A stretch of DNA of 64,000 nt from Sympetrum striolatum (GCA_947579665.1 OX388349.1:23902459-23966458), one strand, 5' to 3'; shown: positions 35,876-46,474, counted from the stretch's first letter. Numbers and translations: made by a program. Notes: generated by a model not told the origin, from the sequence alone.

Positions 35876-36613
35876 CACAGTGGGCTAGAATCGAAAAAAC
35901 CTGGACAAGGGGCTAAAAATGGTTTTTTTGAGTGCGGATATTGAAACTTGGCATAGTTATTGCAAAATGATTGAATTTTATGTTCCCGCTCGTCGTTTTT
36001 TAAAATTTTCAGGCGTCAAATAGATACAGGGCGTCAAACTTGAGAAATGTTCACAAAAACGGGAAGTTTCGGATTTTTCGGAAAAACGTTCAAGTTCGTT
36101 GATATATAGTTGCTTTTGAGAGAAGCTGTTGGAAAAAACAAAACAGCAGTAATCTAGCATTACTCTTTGTCTTGCAATTCGCTGAATGTTTCATGCTCTA
36201 AGATGATTCTTTGGTTATTTAAAGCAACAAAATGGCGGACACCTTTTACGGACAAATTTCGAGATAAAGTAAGGAAATCAACTAGGTAAACAGCGATGGA
36301 CTATCAAGTCTCTTATACCACGTCAATCTGCAAGGCTTCTAGATATGGAATCTGAAGAGACTGTTTCATTTCACCTGCTACCCTGTGATTTCGGTGGACT
36401 TTTCCTAAGCGCTGCGCGGTCCGGCTGGGCGCCGTAGAATACCCAAATCCGGTTTCGGTGTCTTTTTGGTTAGGTTGAGTCGAAAATTTTGCTTCCTATA
36501 TGTTTAATTCTGGCAAACCATATTAATAACTTATTTTAATACACTTTAAGATATGAGTTTGAGACTATTAATTTACATAATAAATGCGGAATTGAGAAAT
36601 TTTGGCACATTAG
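35876..36613 (+). repeat. Left 738-bp terminal inverted repeat of the Transib element
   Basis: Starts CACAGTGGGCTAGAATCG. The reverse complement of 38514-39251 appears to match base for base, with no net indel. Similarity fades right after GGCACATTAG at 36613. A 60-codon frame inside (35978-36160, minus) reappears identically in the right arm only because of the duplication and is not a gene. One stretch (36400-36440) is GC-rich. Confidence 0.95.
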
Positions 36614-36755
36614 GGAAATTGTTTGTTAGTTTGTTTAATACGTATAAAAACTCTTAAAATTGTTAATATTCCTGTGAATTTTACACATATTACCTTAATT
36701 GTCGGAATGGCTGCTTATATCTAAATTATTAATTGTAATTAACGTATTTCATTAC

Positions 36756-37172
36756 CTTATTAAGTTCCTCCCACTCAGTCGTCAGAATATTCTCATCTGA
36801 ATCCTCGGATTCAAATAACTCACTCTCTCGGTCGTCGATGATGAGATTTCTTAACTCTGTTGTTAGGATCCTTTTCTTCTTGGATTTCAATGTGCCTTAC
36901 ATGGTAAACCTGGCATCTGATGTTACCAGCAGCCTTCTTATTAAATCCTCATTAGTGGCTATTCTCGAGCGTTTCCTCGTGAATCTTACCCGAAACCTCC
37001 TGATATCTTTGTTTCTAGCTTCCATGGCTTCTTCTCATAGCTCTCCCAACGGAAGAATCGCATCTTTTGATATTCCTGTTCCGTGAATAAGTAATTTATG
37101 TTCTGTTGGAGGCATATAGTACCAATGATACAAATTTACGTAGAAACAGGCAGTATCCCAGCAGTAGCTTGA
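36756..37172 (-). pseudogene. RAG1/Transib-like transposase C-terminal piece (broken)
   Basis: The frame reads SSYCWDTACFYVNLYHWYYM, then PPTEHKLLIHGTG, LPLGEL, a stop, then EEAMEARNKDIRRFRVRFTR and NEDLIRRLLVTSD. This parallels the RAG1 C-terminal core, which has HKTLAH, then SEGNESGNKLFRRFRK, then an EDVLKH block. The Glu codon at 37020-37022 aligns with the catalytic Glu of RAG1 (E962 in mouse). The stop (TGA, 37035-37037) replaces an expected Ser just before it. After a further stop, an acidic tail (ESELFESEDSDEN) runs to an AAG|GTAATG donor-like site at 36756. Two stops make it a pseudogene. Family assignment is confident. Confidence 0.85.
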
Positions 37173-37389
37173 AAAAATGGAAAATGTATTCCATCTTCGG
37201 AATGCTCTTCGTCTCCTTCTTCCATTGAAGGGGAATTGGCTGCCAAAACATGTTGAGGATGGCGGCGGATTTGACCATATTATTTTACCTTAATGTAATA
37301 TAATAACCAAAATTATTGAAATGACTAGATGAAAGTTGTCTTTCTTTTAAGTTTAAGTTTGAGTAAAACGCTGAATTAGTGCTATTTAC

Positions 37390-37750
37390 CTGTATTATCG
37401 TTGACTAAACGGAGAGGAACGAGAGATCTCACGAATAAGAACTCGTACAATTTTCCCTCTTGTTGCCATCTTTGCTTATACAGTGAATGGCCAGAGCTTC
37501 CATCGAAACCATATTTGCAGGTTAGAGAGCATTTGATTTTACGCTTTGAGGCTTGTACTGTTGATACTGAAGCTACAATTCTTGACGCTGTATGTGCTAG
37601 CAGAGATTGTAAATTCACTTCGCAAGTTTCTTTCGAAACGGAAATCCCTTCTATATATGGAGCAAGGCAGTACCTAAGAGAATCATTCACATCAGAGTTT
37701 AATCTTTCAAGTTCAACTTGCGAATCAAAAAATTCAGCAGATGATTCTTT
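37390..37750 (-). pseudogene. RAG1/Transib-like transposase piece with first catalytic Asp
   Basis: An open frame of about 120 codons contains SLTCKYGFDGSSGHSLYKQR and, further on, LFVRSLVPLRLV. In the RAG1/Transib family the first Asp of the DDE triad lies in a (S/Y)-x-DG-x-G-(D/H)-x-x-x-K block, and the VPLRL-type strand follows. The frame ends at an excellent donor-like ACAG|GTAAAT (37390/37389), so this looks like an exon. The next recognisable block is the C-terminus only about 220 bp away. The roughly 200 residues with the second Asp are therefore missing: an internal deletion. Upstream of an in-frame TAG at 37751-37753 I recognise no N-terminal domain. Confidence 0.8.
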
Positions 37751-38513
37751 CTATCCAATATTGATTTGGTTTCCTTCACTTTAATAATTACTTGATGAAT
37801 CACCGATCGAGAAATTTCGGAAAAATGCATTTCACAAAAGACAATCCTATGTTTTAATAAACGTTAACTAAAAGGCTATTTAAAAAACGGAAATAAATAA
37901 GGATCTGTTGCTAAATTCTCCATGTTGAATGATGAAAAGTAAATTCACTACTTAGATACGCAATATTCGGCATAAAAACATTTAAGATTCCTATCACTCT
38001 TGCTAAAAAAAATTAAATTTTCTAAAAATCTTATTTAGACGCCATTTATCCATATTTTTCTTATTTTAATAAATTACTCATACTTTATGTGATGGATCAG
38101 TTAGAGATTTCCAAAAAACAGCCCCAGGGCAAACGGATCGTCGTTGTATCTCGTGGAGTCTCTTGAAGTCAAAATACTGTGGCAGGATATCCGAAAACCA
38201 AGAGCGCAAGAAACTACCTTATTCCATTCAAAGAAAGACTAAAACAGAAACTTCCAAAATATTTTCTCTTTCGTAACAACTCCGAAGGCACGTGCCCAAT
38301 AGCCCTAGCAAAGGGGCGGATGCGTTCGGATGTTGGTATGGCACCAGAGTGCCGTAATCCGTACTTAACTCAGGGTCCATAAAATAAGGGCCGGCTAAAT
38401 TGGCAGATGAGAACATTGCTCAATTCTGTTAACAGTATTTTTGACCAGGATAGAAAATATAAAGTTCGCCAGAGTTATTTTTACTGGTAAAAATATAATA
38501 TAGACCAATGTCT
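37751..38513. other. Transib interior, unassigned
   Basis: Between the transposase piece and the right arm. In a full element read from the right this would hold the transposase N-terminus. Frames of 60-70 codons exist on both strands (38179-38382 plus, 38228-38416 minus), but I recognise no RING, zinc-finger or RAG1 N-terminal signature. Confidence 0.35.
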
Positions 38514-39251
38514 CTAATGTGCCAAAATTTCTCAATTCCGCATTTATTATGTAAATTAATAGTCTCAAACTCATATCTTAAAGTGTATTAAAATAAGTTA
38601 TTAATATGGTTTGCCAGAATTAAACATATAGGAAGCAAAATTTTCGACTCAACCTAACCAAAAAGACACCGAAACCGGATTTGGGTATTCTACGGCGCCC
38701 AGCCGGACCGCGCAGCGCTTAGGAAAAGTCCACCGAAATCACAGGGTAGCAGGTGAAATGAAACAGTCTCTTCAGATTCCATATCTAGAAGCCTTGCAGA
38801 TTGACGTGGTATAAGAGACTTGATAGTCCATCGCTGTTTACCTAGTTGATTTCCTTACTTTATCTCGAAATTTGTCCGTAAAAGGTGTCCGCCATTTTGT
38901 TGCTTTAAATAACCAAAGAATCATCTTAGAGCATGAAACATTCAGCGAATTGCAAGACAAAGAGTAATGCTAGATTACTGCTGTTTTGTTTTTTCCAACA
39001 GCTTCTCTCAAAAGCAACTATATATCAACGAACTTGAACGTTTTTCCGAAAAATCCGAAACTTCCCGTTTTTGTGAACATTTCTCAAGTTTGACGCCCTG
39101 TATCTATTTGACGCCTGAAAATTTTAAAAAACGACGAGCGGGAACATAAAATTCAATCATTTTGCAATAACTATGCCAAGTTTCAATATCCGCACTCAAA
39201 AAAACCATTTTTAGCCCCTTGTCCAGGTTTTTTCGATTCTAGCCCACTGTG
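38514..39251 (-). repeat. Right 738-bp terminal inverted repeat of the Transib element
   Basis: Reverse complement of 35876-36613, with the same length. Ends with CACTGTG at 39245-39251, followed by the CGCTG target duplication. Confidence 0.95.
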
Positions 39252-39256
39252 CGCTG
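39252..39256. repeat. Target-site duplication, right (CGCTG)
   Basis: Direct copy of the five bases at 35871-35875. See the Transib element. Confidence 0.8.
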
Positions 39257-39399
39257 TTTATATTGGCGAATGTCCTTCCTAGTGACATTGAATAGAGATT
39301 TTTAATGCACATAAACTTAACGAAGAGTAGAGTAGCACTCATTTCATGTTCTGCCCTTCCTGCCGCTCGTCGGGGAAATAGACAGTTTCGTTGCCGGAA

Positions 39400-39460
39400 A
39401 AGTTCGATTAGCCGGGACTCGAACCCGGGCCCTCAGCGCTTACCGCGGTCGGTGCTATTT
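39400..39460 (-). mobile_element. tRNA-derived SINE fragment, family F
   Basis: On the minus strand the B-box GGTTCGAGTCCCGGCTAATC is followed by GAACTTTTCCGG, matching the family F head-body junction at 39749. The 5' half of the tRNA-like head is cut off. The plus-strand SINE starts about 30 bp to the right. Confidence 0.65.
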
Positions 39461-39489
39461 TGTAACTAAATGAACCTATTTTACTGTCG

Positions 39490-39599
39490 GGATTCCAGAT
39501 AGCCAGTCGGATAACGCTTTAACCTTCGAAGAAAACTATGGTGAAAGCATCCTCGTGTTCGATTCCTGTTGGGAGCCTATTTAATAATAATAATAATAT
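39490..39599 (+). mobile_element. tRNA-derived SINE with (TAA)n tail
   Basis: The plus strand reads CAGATAGCCAGTCGGATAAC, then GGTGAAAGCATCC, B-box GTTCGATTCC and terminal GGGAGCC, followed by a (TAA)n run. GGTGAAAGC and GGGAGCC are also in the SINE at 3016-3091, so it may belong to that family. Its tail is the same (TAA)n stretch that ends the minus-strand SINE from 39835, so two SINEs meet tail to tail. Confidence 0.65.
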
Positions 39600-39835
39600 C
39601 GTCTTATTTTTTGGGCGAATTTTAGCCTAGGAAGGCTATTCCTCCAATTAACCCCTTTTCTTAATTTTATTCCCTTTTTTTGCATTTTTATTAATATCAC
39701 AAACACACACACAGCATACTCAGACAACTACTCCCTAACCGGAAAAATCCGATTAGCCGGGATTCGAACCCGGGAACGCGAGGTTGGATCGTTAACGCGC
39801 TAGCATGTTAACCACTCCGCCACCACGGCCGGTGG
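39583..39835 (-). mobile_element. tRNA-derived SINE, family F, near full length
   Basis: On the minus strand the head GGCCGTGGTGGCGGAGTGG, then GTTAACATGC, then B-box GGTTCGAATCCCGG matches the SINE at 33486. The body has ATTTTTCCGGTTAGGGAG, a (GT)n run and an A-rich stretch, and ends in (ATT)n. This is the most complete family F copy, at about 250 bp. Confidence 0.85.
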
Positions 39836-41069
39836 TGAATGTGCTAAATGATCTCAGAGGTCGAAGCATTTTTAAAATTTCTACTTCCTTATCAAAGAGA
39901 AAATGTAAGAAAAGAGTTCTGAAATTCATTAATGTATGGTTTCATCGTGTGAATGAATTTTTAAACGGCTTTTGATAAAAATCTTCCCCCTCAGTGATAG
40001 AATCGTACCAGTTCTTGAGTGAAGGCATTTCGTGATGAAGTGAGCTATAGTGCACAGCGTTATCATCATTACTCTCTTTGTGGGGTCAAAGTTGGCTGTA
40101 ACATTCGGGTTCTAGTGTATTTGTCAGATTTCTTTCGTTTTCATTAAAAATGTTTCCAGCGACTTCTATTTCTCGGGATTAAAATCATTCGTCTAGCTTC
40201 CATTTACGTGGAATTAAGGGAGTTTTTATCTCCTCAGTTTCTTCTGCAAACACCGTCTCTTTCCCCATTCTTTCCTAATCCCCCTTTCTATTCCCCCTTT
40301 TGTGCCCCGAGCATTGATATCCCTTTCCTTTGTCCTTTTCTGTTTGTCTTTCACTCCAATCTTTTCTCTCTCAGCTTCTTTTTCGAATCGGAATTTTTAT
40401 CTCGACGATTTTCGTTTCCATGGAGGAGGACCTCCTAAGAAGATTTGATCGTTCATTTTCAGGGAGCGAGTTTGCATACAGCGCGGAATAATTTACTTTC
40501 TAATAATGCCGAGCTGCTTTTGTTTCCAGACGCGTTGTCCGACGCGTCAAGCTTAGGCGTTAATTAGAGAGATTGAGGGACTTGATTGGGTGTTGATTGA
40601 ATTAAAGGGCGAGGGTGTGTTGGTGGTGAAATGTATTGATTGGTTTTGTTGAGTAAAATAGTTACGGAAATCTTTTGATAGCAATCGGCGAATTATATAT
40701 TGATGTGAATTAATTCTGTTTTATTACGGAAATGCATAGCGACTACAGTCTGGCCCAATGTTGCATTTGAGTGCATTTTATAGACCGAATAACTTTCATA
40801 GACTCTGCATTATACATTGAGGACTTGTATGGAGTTTTGGTAAATACTTCTGACTGGACGATTTTGCTTTCGCTCACTGTCTTACTCGCTTAATCACGAT
40901 TAGATGTTAATGTACGGAAAATTAGAACTTTCAATCTGTCTTTGATGAGCCATACGTAAACAAAGATTTTCCTAAATAATGGTGAGAAGAAAATGGATTT
41001 ACCAATAACATTTATTAAAGTAATATGCGTTATATAAACATTACTTACGTACTTAGTAGTTTATGTCTA
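39836..41069. other. Gene-free stretch with pyrimidine-rich and CpG-dense patch at 40200-40570
   Basis: No recognised gene. The 76-codon frame at 40208-40438 lies in a strongly C/T-rich plus-strand segment and is a composition artefact. CpG-dense sequence follows to about 40570. Confidence 0.4.
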
Positions 41070-41280
41070 CTGTACAGTGGATAGCATGCCATCTAAGCTA
41101 TCGCTCCTACCCCACGGTCCCGGGTTCGAATCCCGGATGATTGAATTTTTCTGATCAGGGAATTTTTGTGTGTTCGTTGATACTGTTGCCTTTGCGAAAC
41201 ACCTTCTGACAAGTCCATGAAAGCTTAGGGGGACTTAGCCGGTGAAGAGCAACAGTAGCTAGGCGTAACAAAGACAGTAA
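41070..41280 (+). mobile_element. tRNA-derived SINE, family F-like
   Basis: A-box-like CAGTGGATAGCATGCC, B-box GGTTCGAATCCCGG, then ATTGAATTTTTCTGATCAGG, which parallels the GATTTTTCCGGTTAGGG of the family F copy at 39583. A body of about 130 bp follows without a clear simple tail. Confidence 0.75.
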
Positions 41281-42847
41281 GTTTATCAATTGTGTAAAAT
41301 CCGGCAAGTCTTGCTGTTCTTATGTATTTTGGAGTGGATTTAAATATTAGGTATTAGCCTTTAGCAGATTTTAGTATTCATTAGAAACCGTATCGATTTA
41401 TTCCAGATTTTTTACTTTTCAAACAAAGCTTTGCTGCTTTTATGAATTCGACCATATATTTCGAAGAGTATAAATTCACGTTTTGCCATGTGTTTACAGT
41501 TTATGTGCTAAAGTTTACATTTGAGGTCTTTGAGGCATAACAAGCTTTTTTTCTTCGCTGACTATATTCGGATCGAAAGAAACCGGCACCTCTAGAACTT
41601 TGAAGTGGTCTTAAACCGTGCCTTTGCTTTAAATGTAGATTTTGTCCTATTTCAATGGTTTGTAGGTTACAATTATTCTGTGAGAAACTTCAATTCATAT
41701 CCGAATATATAGCAAATTACCTGTGTAATTCATTCGATCAACACGGGATAAAATTCATGTTTGTCACGGACCTTACCTTCAAACCTTGGAAGCCCTGGTC
41801 AAAACCGGAGGTATCATTAGCCTAGTCGTATACTAAGTTATGTACGATATATTTTGTTAAACCAAGGTTGGAAATGGGTTACTACCCAATATCCCTGAGT
41901 TCTCCTATAGCGAAAGGGAAGCAATTAATTATTGATGCGCGGGTTGAGAGTGTTTGCATTTACCGAATTAATGGCGTCACACATCCTGAATGTGCAGGTA
42001 TATGTATTTCTCTCACAAGGCTGGATTCGGGTACCCTTTAAAACTATGTTGCGGTGTGCTCGCTTTGGATTTTCAAATTCACTTTAGCTCCAGTTGGAGT
42101 TAAAGTTTTTCCTGTACTCCAAATACCTCTTGACCTATGTATGATGCCATGTTTCCCCTTTTCGTTGATTTAAGTTGCTGGTTTTACACGTTGGGATTCG
42201 GCTGAGTTAGAAAAGTAGATGTCTGACTACTTAATGCTTATAGTTTTATCTTATTGTGAGATAAATGAGATGCATCTGTGTTACTTTGCCATTTCGGTGC
42301 GAGACCTTGAGTTACGATTTCCTTTCTGCGAAATACTGCCCGGATGTTCATATATGCTTTCATTTCCTCTTTTCTACAAATCTCCGTGTCTTCCCTAAAT
42401 AACGTGTTATTTAAATTCACTGATACTACCATTATCCAATTATTAAATCTACTGGCTGTCTTTGATACTATATAATCTCCAACGATTTAGAATATAAATG
42501 ATTTTAAAGAAATTGCTTTTTACAGCTAAATTCGTACTTACTAAAAAGTTATCTTGTACCTTTCGGATTGACTTAAAAATCGTTAAGAGTTTCTACAAGA
42601 AACTACGAATGACAACCTAACCACCCAGGGCTGCTTTAGGTAGATTGGGGAAACGTCTGATGTATAATTAATTTGGTCAGTTGAAGCTATTATCCATCAA
42701 CGATAAGTTAAAAATTTCCTTAAATTCTCAAATTTGTAGTGATTGATTGAAGTTTAATTAGCTATTATTAATTAATAGTTCGTTTGCTTCCATTATTGCG
42801 AATTTTAATTTCTTCGAAATACAGTTGTTGAAAATAGCAACGTTATC
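41281..42847. other. Gene-free stretch
   Basis: AT-rich DNA. No gene, RNA gene or element recognised. Confidence 0.4.
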
Positions 42848-42960
42848 ACCTTGACTTGGGCTATCGACCGGCAATTGAGAGTTCTGGGTTCCAGTCCCGG
42901 CTCTGTCAGACATTTTTATGGCTGTTTACCCTCGGGAATTCCTTAAATCAATGAATGATC
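42848..42960 (+). mobile_element. tRNA-derived SINE, family G
   Basis: The B-box GGTTCCAGTCCCGG is followed by CTCTGTCAGAC, a T-run and CCTCGGGAATTCC, the same order as in the minus-strand copy at 34390-34575. The A-box half is poor. It ends about 35 bp before the long hairpin at 42995. Confidence 0.65.
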
Positions 42961-42994
42961 GCAGGGACAAAAAGGAGTCGTTTTATATACTTAC

Positions 42995-43133
42995 AAATAA
43001 ATTCACTTATATTATTTTCCACAGTATATTTCACACACGACCGGTTTCGTAAGTTAACTTGCATCTTCAGGTCTTACTTACGAAACCGGTCATGTGTGAA
43101 ATATAGTGGAAAATAGTATAAGTGAATTTATTT
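42995..43133. repeat. 139-bp inverted repeat containing GAAACCGGTC on both strands
   Basis: The arm AAATAAATTCACTTATA... (42995-43054) pairs with 43077-43133, with few mismatches. The centre holds CATCTTCAGG. Both strands carry GAAACCGGTC followed by a TGTGTGAAATATA block. The minus strand also has the CUGAAGA half of a hammerhead core. The unit looks like two head-to-head fragments of a ribozyme-bearing retroelement end, or one foldback element. Confidence 0.85.
43032..43075 (-). ncRNA. Hammerhead-ribozyme-like core 2
   Basis: On the minus strand: CUGAAGA (43070-43064), then a stem II with GCAAG/CUUAC pairing (one mismatch, UUAA loop), GAAA (43048-43045), CCGGU and C at the cleavage position. 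The core residues are all present. ACCGGU is palindromic, like the corresponding strings in motifs 1 and 3. Stem I has only about two pairs, so self-cleavage as a monomer is doubtful. Confidence 0.45.
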
Positions 43134-46100
43134 CTATGGAATTCTACATAATAAAGCCTGCTACCATAGATTTTTATTATATATTTTCTTACATAGGTAC
43201 TTGGCAGCCCGTCGTCATTGAAATTGTATGTAGAATAAGGAAGTCGGTGAATTCTTTTCTTCTGCCTATCTCGTTGTTTTCCTCCTCACCAATGAACTAA
43301 CGTTTTACCCGGAAAATGCGTTCCACTAATTAACTCGTACGAAGGCATTACCAATGGTTACTTATCGGTGGCATTCTCCGAAGTGCGGGCACGTGCAATG
43401 GACGTGTTGATTTCCATAGGACAGCCCGAAATAGATGATCGTCTCTAATAATCTCTCCATTTCTCTAGGCGGTCATCGCTATTTTTATTTCTCCCAGAAA
43501 AGGTCTGTCTTTCTGCGACCGCATTAAGTCACCCGGTAATTGAATGGATGCGTCACGCGGAAAAAATACATAAAGAGGGCGTGATTCGGCCCAACACGCG
43601 ATGCCAACGCTTGTTACGTGCTTTCTCATCGATCGAGTGTTTCTCCTCCCACGGGGGTGTGGAACGAAACGGTTGTAGTTCGATTCCTTATGGGGTCCCA
43701 ATGAGAGTCCCAGAGACGGTCGGTGTCATTGATGACCGGTTGCGTCTCGGAATCGGTGGCGTTGAAATATGTTATCTCGCGCGAGATTAAAACGTTATTT
43801 CGTCCAATTTTCGCTCAAGGGTTTTTAATTCCTCCACGGTTGTATAGGTGCCGTGTGATTGATTGCTTATCTCTGGGTGAGGGAAATGTAAGGTGTTGTG
43901 CGCAATTACGAAAGGGCGTGACTTTTCAATACCGGTCTATATGGATGTATTAATCTGTATTCATGCCGTTTCTTTCAATTTGTTTGGGAAATGTTATAGT
44001 GATTTAAAATTTTATTATTTATTTATGTAATTCTAGCAACTAACACGTACTATGTTATTACCAATATTTTCCTTAGTATTTACTCGGTAATGATGAATTA
44101 TTTTTATACTGTGCTGCTCGATAGTATTAAATTAAGATCAGTATTAGTGTACAAGTTTAAGAATGGCCGATAAAATGCTGAATTTCAAGAAAAGTATCTA
44201 AGCCTGTTTACAATCGTCATATGATACGGACAGCGATTGTTATCTTTTAGGTAATAAAGAATATTTGAAGTATTGATCTGATAGTTTTTGTTTTACGCCC
44301 CTTCAAATAAGGAGGTAATCGTTAATAGCATTATTTTTTGGTCACATAAACGACGAAGTTAATCAACGTTTATGCCTTCTTTTACCTCTAAGACTTGGTC
44401 ATTTTCTTGCGTTATGGAAATGCTTGTATTGTGATTCGTAGGAGATAATTCCGTTTATCTGTGTTCATTTCGAATAATTTTAAAGTAGTCATCGGAAGAA
44501 CTTCGAAATATGTTTTCTCTCTCAGACAACCCCTACGTATTTGAAGGCATTTGATGAATTGGTGTAGCCTTGACCAGTCGAAGCGTGGATGATTTTTAGT
44601 GAAGCGGTTTGATAATTCAAGGATTAAGTTCTGCTTTTGAAGCATTAGGTACACATTTGCTTATAGCTTAAATTTCCGGGTATCGGAGGCTTTTCCCTTG
44701 AGATTTATGTTTCAGCAGTCGCGAAGGTACGTAATTCATATACCACGAGATAGGTGAGAGAATGAAGATGAAACAGCTTCGATCAGTAATGATACTCTTA
44801 TAATTTAACTCGAGAGTTGATTGAAAAGAGGTGGCTGACAGCGTGGTTTATAGAGGTTTGATTATGATGAGAGAGTGCAGATTGCGAAAGATTTCAACAA
44901 ACGTGTAGAAGCTGTTATGGATAATATTTACTTCCGTGAAGAGTTGGGTCACGATTGAAAAATTGCTGTGTTAGAAGCAAGGACGAATAGATTTATGACC
45001 TTTCTAGGAGCCACGCTCATAATACTTCGATTTGTTAGAGACTTAAATGCCATAGATATTCACTGATGCGTTTGAAAGGGTTTCAGTTATGAAGATATGA
45101 AGATTGTATAGCAAAATTTCAATCGAGGTTTTTAAAACCATTCTATCAACTCTAAAAATACACTATTAGAATTAAATAACGATTAAAAAATCCTATTTCC
45201 TTTGAGATCCTTGGGAGGACTTATGATGTTTTTCTTGTTTTCGAGTAGTACCACTGTAGTTGCGAATTATGCATTCTGCAATTGGTGAAATTCTCGTGTT
45301 TTTTGTCTTTTAATTTTCCGACTTTCACTTCGGTTCCAAAATTTAAATTTTTAACTTTTCACCGTACGTAGTCATTTATTGTATGAGAAAATCTACACAA
45401 CGATAAAGCATAGGAAAATGGCTTTTTATGGATACAGTAGAATAATAGAACAAGATACCAGGTATATCAAAATATATATGATATAAAAATAGAACAACAT
45501 TTAAAAAGAAAATTGAAGAGGTGATGTTTCACTCCGAACAGAAACCAAGAAGAACCAAAAGGAAGAAGAACGAGCAATATGGGCCAGAGAATGAAAGAAT
45601 ATTGTCGGAAGAGAATGGAAAAACTGTTATAATAGGCAGAATTGTGCTGCCCATAGAAGGCTAAAACGAATAAAATGTTATAATTCTAAATTGCTGATCA
45701 ATAAATTGAAGCATTCGTGTTGCGGTTCACTAGTTGAGTTACTCTTCTTAAGTGTGCCTCGAAGTTAGTGTAAATACGCCGTGGAAGAAAAAAGTCGAAG
45801 AAACCGGTGTAATATATGTCTGAGTTTATTTTATTCTCTCTGTAAGTGATTAATTGCTAAGCGACCTCCACCGCCAAGGCTTTTTACTGAATCAGTGTAA
45901 TATTCTCGGAACGAATTAAAAGCCCCAGATCACTTTTGTCGCAAGAAAAACTTTTTTACTTACTTCTTCATTTGTCATTTGCCAGTATTACAAATGCGCT
46001 GGCGGCTGCAAGTTTTGCAAATGCATCCCGGCGATGTCAAGGTTGCATTCCAAACGTATACTTATGAAGATTTAAGACAACCCTTCGGAGCGTGTTTCAT

Positions 46101-46470
46101 CAGTCCAAAAAAATACGTAGGTGATGAAAAATGAGGAAGATGAAGGAATCTGTGTTAAACACGGATGTTGCTGTCCTTATTAAGATAGGCGGTTACCGTC
46201 TTTAGTTAATGATTGCTACACCTCAGTCGAGATTTATACCTCCAATAAAATGTTAATCCCGAGAATTTCTGCGTATGAATAAACTGAACGGATTGGTGTG
46301 GTATGAAATTATTCTCATGCAGATTTATAATTCCATTACGTGAGCAAGTTATCAACCAAAGTAGTATGGCTGGAACTTAGTTTTTAATACACTTATAATT
46401 CATTTATGGAAGCTGTACGATAAAGAAGTTATTATAAAACCTCATCAGAAAGGCTTCTCTAAGGATTGTA
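43134..46470. other. Gene-free stretch with CpG-dense patch at 43290-43950
   Basis: The CpG-dense patch has overlapping frames of 76-80 codons with no known signature. Beyond it the sequence is AT-rich. Around 45500-45670 one frame with a stop reads EWKNCYNRQNCAAHRRLKR. This faintly resembles retrotransposon ORF C-termini, but not enough to call. Confidence 0.4.
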
Positions 46471-46474
46471 TGTG

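Larger units (their letters stand above)
35876..39251 (-). mobile_element. Transib/RAG1-family DNA transposon, internally deleted
   Basis: A 3,376-bp element bounded by 738-bp inverted arms and a CGCTG target duplication. Both ends start with CACAGTG, identical to the heptamer of V(D)J recombination signals, followed 10 nt later by an A-rich nonamer-like GAAAAAACC (35893-35901). Established knowledge: Transib transposons have CACWRTG-type termini, 5-bp GC-rich target duplications and a RAG1-core-like transposase. The interior holds minus-strand transposase pieces with the first catalytic Asp and the catalytic Glu but lacks the segment between them, so the copy is non-autonomous. The near-identical arms suggest fairly recent activity or gene conversion. 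Arms this long are unusual for the family. Confidence 0.9.

Noticed and set aside
35978..39149. Two identical 60-codon frames (35978-36160 minus, 38967-39149 plus)
   Set aside because: They are the same sequence in the two arms of the Transib element, so their identity reflects the inverted repeat and not protein conservation.
45440..45690. Possible retrotransposon ORF C-terminus (EWKNCYNRQNCAAHRRLKR)
   Set aside because: Resemblance is faint, stops interrupt the frame, and no neighbouring reverse-transcriptase block was seen.
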